NCBI GenBank assembly: GCA_001799675.1
Contig: MGTX01000017.1
Coordinates: forward strand, 15,661-60,276
Length of the DNA stretch: 44,616 nt
Direction: 5' to 3'
Source: Elusimicrobia bacterium GWA2_66_18
GTDB lineage: Bacteria; Elusimicrobiota; Elusimicrobia; UBA1565; UBA9628
Shown here: piece by piece, positions 27,058 through 34,862 of the stretch
How positions within the stretch are numbered: position 1 is the first letter of the stretch
Layout of the letters: every line of letters begins with the position of its first letter
Translations under genes and position numbers: made by a program
Notes under the pieces: generated by a model
What the model was told of the DNA's origin: nothing
Seen by the model: the letters and a program-made list of their open reading frames with translations, nothing else
Databases searched by the model: none

Positions 27058-28017
27058 CTACTTGCCTTGGCCGCCCCACTCGCGGGACCACTTCAGGCCG
27101 TAGGACTGAGCGCCTTCGCCCATGACATCAGGCGCGTAGGTGAATCCCAGGCCCCAGGGCCGGTACGTGAACTCGACGCCGGCGATGGGAAAGGCGGAGT
27201 CAAGCCCGCCGACGAGGGGAAAATTCGTCTTGCTGTTGACGGCCCCGGTGCGAGGATCATAATCGATGATCGACCCGGTCCCGGGAATGAGCGCCGTCGC
27301 GAGCATGAAATAGCTCACGGCGCGGAACTTCCAGAGATTCATGGAAGGCGCCATGCCCACCAATAACGAGGGACTCATGACGTCGCCCGTGCGCTTCATC
27401 CCATAGCCGGCGGCGTCGGCCTGCTCGGAAATCGACATGACGCCGCTTCCGAGATAGACCGGAAGCCGGAATCCATCCCCCTCCCAGTGGTCCCAGATGG
27501 CGCTCACTATCGCGACGATGCCGTGCCCTTGGCCCGCGGCCCCATTGATCGCATTATTGCCGTTATTGGTGGCTGAGTTCACTTTCGCAGGCGGGGTGAC
27601 GATCAGCGTGCCGTTGTTGTCCCTGAAGCTCAGCGTGCGACTCCCGGAAATGTTCGTATAGCCGGCCAGGAAGCTCACTCCCCAGTGATCGGTGAAGCCA
27701 TATGTCAGGGCCGTAGTCATGCCATAGCCGGACATCTTGTTGGAGAATCTTCCATCAATATTAGGATTAGGCCCGTTGTTGACGTTGCTGCTATCCTGGC
27801 TGTTGTTGGTGACGTAGCTGGGCGCGAACTTGGTCTGAAAGACCCCGGCGCGCAGCGGGTAGGTCAGCACGCTGCGACTCATCACGGCGCTTAATGCCTG
27901 TATGTTCAGCATGGGCGGGTCCCCGGTGGCATGAGCGGCCGACTGGAGCAGGAGCAGGGCGGAGACGACGAAAAGGATCCGGCGAATGGTCCGTAGCGGC
28001 GAGAGGCGGCTGGACAT
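27058..28017 (-). CDS. Probable outer-membrane beta-barrel protein
   Basis: 319 residues. Signal peptide (about 1-30, LLLLQSAAHA) followed by alternating hydrophobic/polar strands rich in Tyr, Trp, Gly and Asn (GYGMTTALTYGFTDHWGVSFLAGYTNISG, YLGSGVMSISEQADAAGYG, AVSYFMLATALIPGTG, GVEFTYRPWGLGFTYAPDVMG). The pattern fits an outer-membrane barrel of the generic transporter or porin-like kind; I do not recognise the family. Two Asn/Gly-rich loops (NNSQDSSNVNNG and NSATNNGNNAING) look surface-exposed. ATG 28017 has TAGGAG 11 nt upstream. It lies upstream of the HEAT-Ton genes on the same strand and could be their outer-membrane partner, though a hairpin separates them. Confidence 0.65.
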   Translation of the reverse strand: MSSRLSPLRTIRRILFVVSALLLLQSAAHATGDPPMLNIQALSAVMSRSVLTYPLRAGVFQTKFAPSYVTNNSQDSSNVNNGPNPNIDGRFSNKMSGYGMTTALTYGFTDHWGVSFLAGYTNISGSRTLSFRDNNGTLIVTPPAKVNSATNNGNNAINGAAGQGHGIVAIVSAIWDHWEGDGFRLPVYLGSGVMSISEQADAAGYGMKRTGDVMSPSLLVGMAPSMNLWKFRAVSYFMLATALIPGTGSIIDYDPRTGAVNSKTNFPLVGGLDSAFPIAGVEFTYRPWGLGFTYAPDVMGEGAQSYGLKWSREWGGQGK

Positions 28018-28139
28018 GGATGAGGGCTCCTAAGATTCATTCTGGACCGAACGATCGGATTTGCAGCGGAACTGCCAGGACATCATCTTAGCTAAAACGT
28101 GGAACGAAGAATCAGCCATGCGCGTCCGCGTGCGGGCGC

Positions 28140-28640
28140 CTAGGGAAGAGACGGCGGGCCCGGACGGCCGATGGTCTGGAAGACCTTGAAGAGACGCTCG
28201 ACCCAGCGGGCGTCCATCTCGTCGAACGGGACGGTGGAGAGGGCCTCGAAGACCGCCCAGGGCTTGCCGTTCTTGTCCTGGATGGGGACGACGAGGACGG
28301 CCGCGGCGCCCTGCGCCGAACGGCGCGCCGAGCAGGAGGCGAAGGCCTCGCCGCGCAGGCCCTCGACGGGGACCGAGGCCTCGGCCGGATCGGGACGCGC
28401 GGGGCCGGGCTGGAAGGCGGCGCCGTCCGGTTGCAGGATCCAGAGCCCGCAGCGAACCCAGGGGCTGCCCCCGAAGGCGTCCCACAGCGCGTCGACGACC
28501 TCGCGCATGAGCCTCTCGGCCTGCGGCGCGCGGCGGCGCCACTTTAAATCCAACCCTGATTTGACCTTGTCGTAGCGCGCCCTCGAGGGACGGTTCTTCA
28601 TATCGAGGGGCTGGGGAACGGAAGATAGATCGTCGATCAT
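28140..28640 (-). CDS. Small GAF-like protein
   Basis: 166 residues, cytoplasmic, no signal. Residues about 45-155 read as a single GAF-like domain (LWDAFGGSPWVRCGLWIL, GLRGEAFASC, AAVLVVPIQDKNGKPWAVFEAL, FDEMDARWVERLFKVF). There is no output domain. A ligand or redox-sensing role is possible; resemblance to free-Met-R-sulfoxide reductase is only at fold level and the cysteine set does not fit convincingly. ATG overlaps the rlmN stop (ATGA), making it the last gene of the heme/mgtC/rlmN run. Confidence 0.65.
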   Translation of the reverse strand: MIDDLSSVPQPLDMKNRPSRARYDKVKSGLDLKWRRRAPQAERLMREVVDALWDAFGGSPWVRCGLWILQPDGAAFQPGPARPDPAEASVPVEGLRGEAFASCSARRSAQGAAAVLVVPIQDKNGKPWAVFEALSTVPFDEMDARWVERLFKVFQTIGRPGPPSLP

Positions 28641-29674
28641 ACGGCTTTCTCCAATACGACCAATTGACCGCAGGCCCCGCCGATGTCGCGCCCGAGGTTC
28701 TGGCGGACCGTGACCTTGAAGCCCGCGCTCATGACCCGCTCCTGGAAGCGCCGGGCGTCGGACTCGTCGGTGGGCCGGTGCGGCGTGTCCGTCTGATTGA
28801 AAACGATGAGATTGACGTGTAGAAGGGAGAGCGATCCCAATCCCTTCAGCCAGGCGATCAGGGCTTGAGCATCTTGCGGGCGGTCATTTTCTCCTTTGAG
28901 CAGGACATACTCGAAGAAGAGCTTCCGGTTGGTCAGCGTCAGATAGTTTTTTAGAGCCTCCCCCAGCTTCGCCAACGGATAAGCTTTATTCATGGGAACT
29001 AGGCGCGAGCGCAACTCGTCGGTCGCGGCATGCAGGGAGACGGCGAGGTTGACCTGTGGGAAATCCCGCCCGAAGTCGTCGATGCGCGGGGCCACGCCCG
29101 AGGTGGACACCGAGATGTGCCGGGCGCCGATGCCGAAGAGCTTCTGATCGATCAGGGTCTTGAGGCTCGCCGCGACCTGCTCGTAGCAGGCGAAGGGCTC
29201 GCCCATGCCCATGTAGACCACGTTGTCCAGGCGCCCGTCGAGCCCCATCCTCTTCATGTACTGCCGCCAGAAAAGGACCTGGTCCGAAATCTCCTCCGGC
29301 GCGAGGTCGCGCGTCAGGCCCATGAGGCCGCTCGCGCAGAAGGTGCAGCCGACCGCGCAGCCGACTTGCGAGGAGACGCAGGTGGTCCAGCGCGTGGGGC
29401 TGGGACGCAACAGCACGGTCTCGACCTTGCCGCCGTCGGGCAGGTCGAGGAGGGCCTTGTAGGCGCGGCCGTCGGGCGAGGCGTCCACGCGCCGCTCCGT
29501 CAAAGACAGGATGGGAGCCTTCTCGCCCAGGGCCTTGCGGACCTCCGCGGGCAGGACCGCGACCATGTCGTAAGAGGAAACGGCCTGGTCGAAAACGGCC
29601 TTGCGCACCTGGTCCCAGCGGTACGCGGGCTGGCCGATATCCTTCAGGGCCGCCTGGGCCTTGGCCGCGTCCAT
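28637..29674 (-). CDS. rlmN: 23S rRNA/tRNA adenine C2-methyltransferase RlmN
   Basis: Radical-SAM enzyme that methylates C2 of A2503 in 23S rRNA and A37 in some tRNAs. 345 residues. The 4Fe-4S motif Cx3Cx2C is at C106, C110 and C113. The conserved pair of other cysteines is present: C99 in TTCVSSQ and C335 in GGACGQL, the latter being the methyl-carrying one in this family. YMGMGEPFACYEQV binds SAM. The start ATG 29674 (MDAAKAQ) overlaps the mgtC stop by one base; the 29-codon in-frame extension upstream is shadow of mgtC. Confidence 0.95.
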   Translation of the reverse strand: MDAAKAQAALKDIGQPAYRWDQVRKAVFDQAVSSYDMVAVLPAEVRKALGEKAPILSLTERRVDASPDGRAYKALLDLPDGGKVETVLLRPSPTRWTTCVSSQVGCAVGCTFCASGLMGLTRDLAPEEISDQVLFWRQYMKRMGLDGRLDNVVYMGMGEPFACYEQVAASLKTLIDQKLFGIGARHISVSTSGVAPRIDDFGRDFPQVNLAVSLHAATDELRSRLVPMNKAYPLAKLGEALKNYLTLTNRKLFFEYVLLKGENDRPQDAQALIAWLKGLGSLSLLHVNLIVFNQTDTPHRPTDESDARRFQERVMSAGFKVTVRQNLGRDIGGACGQLVVLEKAV

Positions 29675-30318
29675 CAGTAGGTGAGCTCGCGGACGTGTTT
29701 GCTGTCCAGCAGCTTGCGCACGACGTTCTTCTGCTCCAGGCGCGGGCCGGAGACATACCACTCGCTATAATAGGAACCGCTCTTCTTCATGAGCTTGCGG
29801 CGCAGGACCTTCACGTCCGCCACGCGGAAGATGGTCTTGATCTCCTCGAGGCCCTCGTCGTGGAGGTCGGAGATGATGCGGAAGGTGTGCCGCTGGCGCA
29901 GTTCATCGATAAGCTCGTCGAGCCGAGGGAAGAACGCCTGCACGACCAGCGTCAGGACGGTCGCGACCGCGCCGATGGCGTAATGACCGAAGCCCACGGC
30001 GACGCCGATGGCCGACACGACCCAGATGGTCGCGGCCGTGGTCAGGCCCGTCACGTGCTCGCCCTCGCGCATGATGGCCCCCGCGCCGAGGAAGCCGATG
30101 CCCGAGATGATTTGCGCGGCCAAGCGCGTGATGTCCGCGCCCGGCACGCCCTCCGCGACTTCGCGCGAGAGGATGGAGAAGAGGCAGGAGCCCACGCAGA
30201 TGAGAATGTTCGTGCGCAGGCCGGCGGCCTTGTCCGAGAGTTCGCGCTCCAGGCCGATGACCGCGCCCAGGCAGAGCGCGATGAGGAGGCTAAGCGAGTC
30301 CGGCATGAGCTGTGTCAT
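29674..30318 (-). CDS. mgtC: MgtC/SapB-family membrane protein
   Basis: 214 residues. N-terminal hydrophobic domain (about 5-130, four helices) with the family hallmark RLAAQIISGIGFLGAGAIMREG and GLTTAATIWVVSAIGVAVG. A cytoplasmic ACT-like C-terminal domain (about 140-214) follows. MgtC proteins help survival in low magnesium and modulate the F-type ATPase in pathogens; in free-living bacteria the role is less clear. ATG 30318 has GGGAGG 4-5 nt upstream and lies 29 nt inside the hemY 3' end. A CNNM/CorC-type protein three genes upstream may be a second divalent-cation gene in the same unit. Confidence 0.9.
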   Translation of the reverse strand: MTQLMPDSLSLLIALCLGAVIGLERELSDKAAGLRTNILICVGSCLFSILSREVAEGVPGADITRLAAQIISGIGFLGAGAIMREGEHVTGLTTAATIWVVSAIGVAVGFGHYAIGAVATVLTLVVQAFFPRLDELIDELRQRHTFRIISDLHDEGLEEIKTIFRVADVKVLRRKLMKKSGSYYSEWYVSGPRLEQKNVVRKLLDSKHVRELTY

Positions 30319-31732
30319 GTTCCCTCCCGGAACGGGTGGGCGACGCGAGTTCGGCCGCCCGGCGGCCGGAGCGCACGCAGTCGGGCAGGCCGACGCCCCG
30401 ATAAGAACAGCCGGCCAGGATCAGACCCGGATGGCTCTTGAGACAAGACCCCAGGCGCTCCAGGCGCCGCGCGTGTCCGACGTTGTATTGCGGGTTGCCC
30501 TTGATCCAGCGCGCGGTCTTGGCCGCGATGGGCGAGACGCCCTTGATGCCGAGGACCTTATGCAGGTCACAGCGCACGCTCTCCTCGATGCGGGACAGCG
30601 GTCCTTCGGCCGACTCCTCGCGGCCCGCGCCGCCGATGAAGGCTCGGATGACGACCTTTCCCGAGGGAGAGCGCGACGGAAACTTGCTCGAGGAATAGGT
30701 CGCGGCCGCCAGCGTCGAACCCGCCTCGCGCGGGATGAGGAAACCGAAGCCCTTCGGCAAGAGAGGAAAGGTCGCGGCGTCGTAGATCAGGGTGGTCGTG
30801 GCCGTGGAGACAAAGGGAATCTCACGCAGGCGGATGGCCAGTTCGGCGTCGAGCCCCTCGACGCAATCGGCCAGCGCGGAGGCGGGCACGGCCGCCACCA
30901 CGACGTCGGCCTCGAAGGTCCCTTGGGGAGTCGCGACCTCCCAACGTCCCCCGCGGCGGCGCACGGCCCGGACCGGGCAGTCGGTGCGCACGGCGCCGGA
31001 GGGCAGGGAGCGCTCCAGGGCCGACATGACGCGCGAGAGGCCGTTCTTGATCGTCATGAAGGTGGTGATGCCCTCGCGACGCGCGCGCTTGGGCGCGCCC
31101 AGCCACATCGAGCGCACGAGCCCCCCGCGTTTCTCCATCTCCAAGAGCTGGGGGAATGTGCTCTTGATGCTCATTTTCTCCGGGTCGCCCGCGTAGATGC
31201 CGGCCAGCATGGGCCCGACGAGAACCTCCAGGGCCTCGGCGCCGAGGCGGCGGCGGGCGAAATCAGCCAGCGACTCGTCTTCCAGGCTCTTGCCCGCGGG
31301 AATAAGCGGCTCCAGGGCCATGCGCAGCTTGCCGCGCATCGAGAAGAGCGTCGAGAGGGCGAAGGGCAGCAGCTTGGTGGGCGAAACCAGGTTCATGCCC
31401 GCCGGCAGGGGGACTAGGCGGCCGCCCTTGAAGACGCTCACGGTCGGGTCGGCCCCGGTGCACACCAGTTCGTCCTGCAGGCCCAGCTCCTTGACGAGAT
31501 CCAGCATCTCGGGCTTCAGGGTGACGAAGCTGTCCGGCCCCGTTTCGACGGGGGCTCCGTCCACCTGCTCCGTGCGGACCTTTCCGCCAACGCGCGGGGA
31601 GGCCTCGAGCACGACGACCTCGGCGGGCCGGCCGCCGCGTCCCCGAGCCAACTCGCGCGCCGCCGTCAGACCGGTGACGCCGGCCCCGATGACGACGACC
31701 TTGCGCGGCGACTCAGAGCGTCCGGATCTCAT
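30290..31732 (-). CDS. hemY: Protoporphyrinogen/coproporphyrinogen oxidase (FAD, HemY type)
   Basis: FAD enzyme of late heme synthesis. 480 residues. Dinucleotide-binding GAGVTG at 16-21, FAD-contacting LEASPRVGGKVRT, VETGPDSF, GPMLAGIYAGDPEKMSIKSTFPQL and the C-terminal GVGLPDCVRSGRRAA FAD motif. It uses molecular oxygen, which implies at least microaerobic growth. ATG 31732 overlaps the hemE stop (ATGA). Whether it works on protoporphyrinogen IX or coproporphyrinogen III cannot be told by eye. Confidence 0.94.
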   Translation of the reverse strand: MRSGRSESPRKVVVIGAGVTGLTAARELARGRGGRPAEVVVLEASPRVGGKVRTEQVDGAPVETGPDSFVTLKPEMLDLVKELGLQDELVCTGADPTVSVFKGGRLVPLPAGMNLVSPTKLLPFALSTLFSMRGKLRMALEPLIPAGKSLEDESLADFARRRLGAEALEVLVGPMLAGIYAGDPEKMSIKSTFPQLLEMEKRGGLVRSMWLGAPKRARREGITTFMTIKNGLSRVMSALERSLPSGAVRTDCPVRAVRRRGGRWEVATPQGTFEADVVVAAVPASALADCVEGLDAELAIRLREIPFVSTATTTLIYDAATFPLLPKGFGFLIPREAGSTLAAATYSSSKFPSRSPSGKVVIRAFIGGAGREESAEGPLSRIEESVRCDLHKVLGIKGVSPIAAKTARWIKGNPQYNVGHARRLERLGSCLKSHPGLILAGCSYRGVGLPDCVRSGRRAAELASPTRSGREHDTAHAGLA

Positions 31733-32757
31733 CGTGAAGTCATCTCGTGGACCCAGTCGGCGACCGCCTCCACGTTCTCCACCGGCGTCTGAGGCAGAAT
31801 GCCGTGGCCGAGGTTGAAGATATGTCCCTTCCGTCCGCCGTTGCGGTCCACGACGTTCTTCACGGCCGACTTGAGCGCCTTCTTGTTCGAGAAAAGCAAG
31901 ACGGGGTCCAGGTTGCCCTGGACGGGGCGCTTGCCCAATCTCTTCCTGGCCGCGTCAAGATCGATGCGCCAATCCACGCCGACGACGTCCCCTCCGGCCT
32001 CGGCGAAATCCTCAAGAAAACCGTTCGTCCCCGTGCCGAAGGAGATGACGGGCACGCCGCATTGCGAGATCTCCTTGAGGACCCAGGCGGAGTGCGGGCG
32101 CACGAAACGGCGGTACTGCTCGGGCGAGAGGTCGCCGATCCAACTGTCGAAGAGCTGGAGGGCCTGGGCGCCGGCCGCGGCCTGCGCCTGGAGGTACGCG
32201 GCGGTCACTTGCCGCACCTTGCGCATGAGCTTGTCCCATAGGTCGGGGCGGTCCGTCATCATCGCCTTGACGCGCTGGTAGTTCTTGGACGGCCCGCCCT
32301 CGACCATGTAGCTGGCCACGGTGTAGGGGGCGCCCGCGAAACCGATGAGGGGGACTTTGCCGGCCAGCTCGCGGCGGATGAGGCGCACGGCGTCGTAGAC
32401 GAAGCCTAGGTCCGCGGCCGCGGTCTTGTCGCGCAGACGCGCGACGTCCTGGTCGGTGCGCACGGGGTTTAAGATGCTCGGGCCCGGGGCGAAGCGCAGC
32501 TTCAGACCCAGGGGCTCGACGGGCAGGAGGATGTCGGCGAAGAGGATGGCCGCGTCGATGGGAAGGCGGCGTATGGGCTGGAGAGTGACCTCACAGGCCA
32601 GTGCCGGAGTCTTGGCCAGCTCCAGGATCGAGTGCTTCTTGCGCAGTTCCCGGTACTCCGCCATATAGCGCCCGGCCTGGCGCATGAACCAGACGGGAGT
32701 CGCGTCCACGGGCAGACCGCGGCACGCGCGCAGAAAGCGGTCGTTTGAACTTGCCAC
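31729..32757 (-). CDS. hemE: Uroporphyrinogen decarboxylase
   Basis: Decarboxylates the four acetates of uroporphyrinogen III to give coproporphyrinogen III. 342 residues. Signature 1 PVWFMRQAGRYMAEYR (21-36, with substrate-binding R26 and R30), LFADILLPVEPLGL, and signature 2 GFAGAPYTVASYMVEGG. GTG 32757 is the start. An extended -10 box lies 6 nt upstream, giving a predicted leaderless mRNA inside the longer minus-strand operon. No other heme-pathway gene than hemY is in the window. Confidence 0.95.
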   Translation of the reverse strand: MASSNDRFLRACRGLPVDATPVWFMRQAGRYMAEYRELRKKHSILELAKTPALACEVTLQPIRRLPIDAAILFADILLPVEPLGLKLRFAPGPSILNPVRTDQDVARLRDKTAAADLGFVYDAVRLIRRELAGKVPLIGFAGAPYTVASYMVEGGPSKNYQRVKAMMTDRPDLWDKLMRKVRQVTAAYLQAQAAAGAQALQLFDSWIGDLSPEQYRRFVRPHSAWVLKEISQCGVPVISFGTGTNGFLEDFAEAGGDVVGVDWRIDLDAARKRLGKRPVQGNLDPVLLFSNKKALKSAVKNVVDRNGGRKGHIFNLGHGILPQTPVENVEAVADWVHEMTSR

Positions 32758-32763
32758 CTATTG

Positions 32764-32772
32764 ATGATATCA
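32764..32772 (-). promoter_or_regulatory. Extended -10 promoter of hemE (predicted leaderless)
   Basis: Minus strand TGATATCAT: TG at 32772-32771, one spacer base, and TATCAT at 32769-32764. Six bases then separate it from GTG 32757. It sits in the 33-nt gap after the CNNM/EIIA gene, so hemE-hemY can be transcribed independently. No -35 element is evident. Confidence 0.45.
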
Positions 32773-32790
32773 AATGCCCCGCAGCCGCCG

Positions 32791-34293
32791 TCAGGAGGCG
32801 AGAAAGGTGTCGGCCGTGCTCAATAGGGTAAACAACGCCTCGTCCGTCTTGGCGCGCCACAGCTTGCGGCGGACGTTCTCGTTGGTGACGAGGGAGGCGA
32901 CGCGCTGAAGGATCTTGAGCTGGATGATGGGCGTCTCGGCCGGGGTGAGGATGAGGAAGACGAGACGCACGGGCACCCCGTCCGGGGTCGGGAAGGGGGC
33001 CGGCTTGGCGTACCGGCCGACCGCGATCAGGGGATCGCTCAAGCCCGGCAGACGCGCGTGCGGCACCAGCACGCCGCGGCCCACCGCGCTGGCGAACTTA
33101 AGCTCCCGGTCCCAGACGGCGTCGAAGGCCGCACTCTCGTCGAGCTCCGGGCGCCCCGCCTTGAGCTTGGAGAGCAGGTGATGGACGGCGGCGCGGCGGT
33201 CGACCCCGGGGAGGTTCGCCTCCACCGCGGCCCGGGAAAATAACTCACCGGAGGCCCAGACGCTGGGCTTGTCGAATTCATCGTGCACCTCGCCGATCAA
33301 CTCCTCGATGATGTCCTCGAGCGTGAGGATTCCGGTCACGCGGCTGAGCCCGTCGCGAACGACGGCCATGTGGATGCCCTTGTCGGGCATGGTCTTGAGG
33401 AGCTTCTCGAGCGGCTCGGCGCCCGAGACCTCGAAGATATCTCGCCGAAGCTTCTTGAGGTCCGGTTCGGGACCGCTTTCCTTAAGAATAAGGTCCTTGA
33501 GATGAACGTAGCCGATGACGGTGTCCAGGTCATTCTCGCAGAGCGGGTAGCGGGTGAAACGCTTTCCGCGGATCATCGCCAGGTTCTCGGCCCAGGACTT
33601 CTCCAGGCAAAGGAAGGAAATGCGCTCGCGCGGTCGCATCGCGTCGGAGACCTTGGCCGTGGCGAAATCGAAGAGGTTCTCAAGAAGAAGCAAGCGCTCG
33701 AGCGGCATCGCGCCCTTGTCGTGGGTCTCTCCCAGGAGCACGCGCATCTCATCGACGGAGACCGCGTGCTCCGCTTCCGCCGCGGACTTCAGGCCGAAGA
33801 GGTTCAACAGGCCCTTGGAGCAGTCGGTGGTCACGCGAATCGGCAGCCTCAGGAACTGCGCCAGCAGCCGAAGAGGCCGGGCCCCGTAGAAAGCGATGGG
33901 CTCGGCGTAGTGGATGGCCATCGCGCGCGGGATCATCTCGGCCATGACGATCTGCACGCCTGCCAGCGCGGAGACGGCGATGAAGAAGGCGAACATCCTC
34001 AGCCAGGACGGCGGCAGGGAACCCGCCCAGGAGGCGAAATGGCCGCGCAACTGCTCCGCGATCTCCGGCTCGGCGACGGCGCCCAGGGCCAGGGAGATCA
34101 CGGTCATGCAGAGCTGCATCGCGGCGAGATACTCGTCGAAGCGACCCAGGATGTCCTGCACGGCCAGCGCGCGGGGGTTCCCCCTGCGGGCCAGGACCTC
34201 GACGCGCGCCGGGCGCACGCGCATCAGCGCGAACTCGATGAGCACGAAGAAGGCGTTGACCGCGATCAGGACGGCGGCAAGCAGATAGACCAT
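32791..34293 (-). CDS. CNNM/CorC-type membrane protein with CBS pair and fused PTS EIIA domain
   Basis: 500 residues. A DUF21/CNNM membrane domain (about 1-180, three or four helices, FFVLIEFALMRVRPARVEVLA, MAEMIPRAMAIHYAEPIAFY) is followed by a CBS pair (about 205-325; MRPRERISFLCLE, YPLCENDLDTVIGYVHLKDL, GLSRVTGILTLEDIIEELIGEVHDE). In place of the usual CorC/HlyC transporter-associated domain, the C-terminus (about 345-495) is a PTS EIIA type-2 domain with H412 in GVLVPHARLPG and RLVFLILTPAETPIIQLKILQRVASL. The first part suggests Mg2+/Co2+ efflux or membrane sensing. The second suggests a phospho-histidine or nucleotide-linked control module. Likely promoter: TATACT 9 nt before ATG 34293. 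Fusion function unknown. Confidence 0.85.
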   Translation of the reverse strand: MVYLLAAVLIAVNAFFVLIEFALMRVRPARVEVLARRGNPRALAVQDILGRFDEYLAAMQLCMTVISLALGAVAEPEIAEQLRGHFASWAGSLPPSWLRMFAFFIAVSALAGVQIVMAEMIPRAMAIHYAEPIAFYGARPLRLLAQFLRLPIRVTTDCSKGLLNLFGLKSAAEAEHAVSVDEMRVLLGETHDKGAMPLERLLLLENLFDFATAKVSDAMRPRERISFLCLEKSWAENLAMIRGKRFTRYPLCENDLDTVIGYVHLKDLILKESGPEPDLKKLRRDIFEVSGAEPLEKLLKTMPDKGIHMAVVRDGLSRVTGILTLEDIIEELIGEVHDEFDKPSVWASGELFSRAAVEANLPGVDRRAAVHHLLSKLKAGRPELDESAAFDAVWDRELKFASAVGRGVLVPHARLPGLSDPLIAVGRYAKPAPFPTPDGVPVRLVFLILTPAETPIIQLKILQRVASLVTNENVRRKLWRAKTDEALFTLLSTADTFLAS

Positions 34294-34340
34294 CGAACTG
34301 GGAGTATAGAAGCGGCTGGAGAAGCGGTCAAGGCCTGATA

Positions 34341-34349
34341 TGCTAGGAT
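34341..34349 (+). promoter_or_regulatory. Extended -10 promoter of the PC4-like gene (predicted leaderless)
   Basis: TG (34341-34342), one base, then TAGGAT (34344-34349), ending exactly 6 nt before ATG 34356. It lies in the 62-nt divergent gap shared with the CNNM/EIIA gene, whose own TATACT box (minus strand 34308-34303) lies about 30 nt away. No ribosome site is seen before the ATG. Confidence 0.5.
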
Positions 34350-34355
34350 TCGCGC

Positions 34356-34814
34356 ATGGCCGAGAACCGCGAATTCAAACCTCTCAAAGAACTCGGGGAG
34401 ATCCCCCTGGGCGAGGACGACGTCCTCAAGTTTTACGTGGACGAGTTCAAAGGGCACAAGTACGGCTCCGTGCGCCGCTTCGTCAAGGGCGACACCTACT
34501 CCGGCCCCACCAAATCCGGCGTCACCATCAACGCCCGCCTCCTCGAACCGGTCATCGAGGTCCTCTCCAAGCTGCCCGCCGAGCCCGCAGCGCTTGAGGA
34601 CCAAGAGCTGGCCCGCTGGCCGAAGAAGGCCGGCGTGGAACTGGTGGCCCGCATCACTCTCTTCAAGGACACCACCGGCGTGGACCTTCGCGAGTGGGTC
34701 GACGAGCCCGAGTACAAGGGGCCTTCCAAGAAGGGCGTGAGGATTCCTTATAAAGACCTGCCCCAAGCTCTCGATTTCCTCCGCCAGATGGCGCCCCTCA
34801 TCGCCAAATCCTGA
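34356..34814 (+). CDS. Tandem PC4/YdbC-like nucleic-acid-binding protein
   Basis: 152 residues, soluble. It appears to be two copies of the PC4 (transcription coactivator p15)-type single-stranded DNA-binding fold in one chain. Unit 1 is about 20-72 (LKFYVDEFKGHKYGSVRRFV, SGPTKSGVTINARLLEPVIEVL). Unit 2 is about 95-148 (VELVARITLFKDTTGVDLREWV, KGPSKKGVRIPYKDLPQALDFL). The repeated G-x-(S/V)-x-x-R-x(F/W)V then GP(T/S)KxGVxI pattern is clear. Bacterial PC4 proteins are normally one short domain that dimerises; a fused double copy could be a built-in dimer. Role probably transcription or repair on single-stranded DNA (inference). Confidence 0.7.
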   Translation: MAENREFKPLKELGEIPLGEDDVLKFYVDEFKGHKYGSVRRFVKGDTYSGPTKSGVTINARLLEPVIEVLSKLPAEPAALEDQELARWPKKAGVELVARITLFKDTTGVDLREWVDEPEYKGPSKKGVRIPYKDLPQALDFLRQMAPLIAKS

Positions 34815-34847
34815 CGGCTTCCTCCCCTGGCGCGCCTCCGGAAGTCC

Positions 34848-34856
34848 TGCTATAGT
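34848..34856 (+). promoter_or_regulatory. Extended -10 promoter of the kinase-like/prc/clpB run (predicted leaderless)
   Basis: TG (34848-34849), one base, TATAGT (34851-34856), then 6 nt to GTG 34863. It lies in the 48-nt gap after the PC4-like gene. The GGAAAG immediately before GTG is too close to serve as a normal ribosome site. Confidence 0.5.
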
Positions 34857-34862
34857 GGAAAG

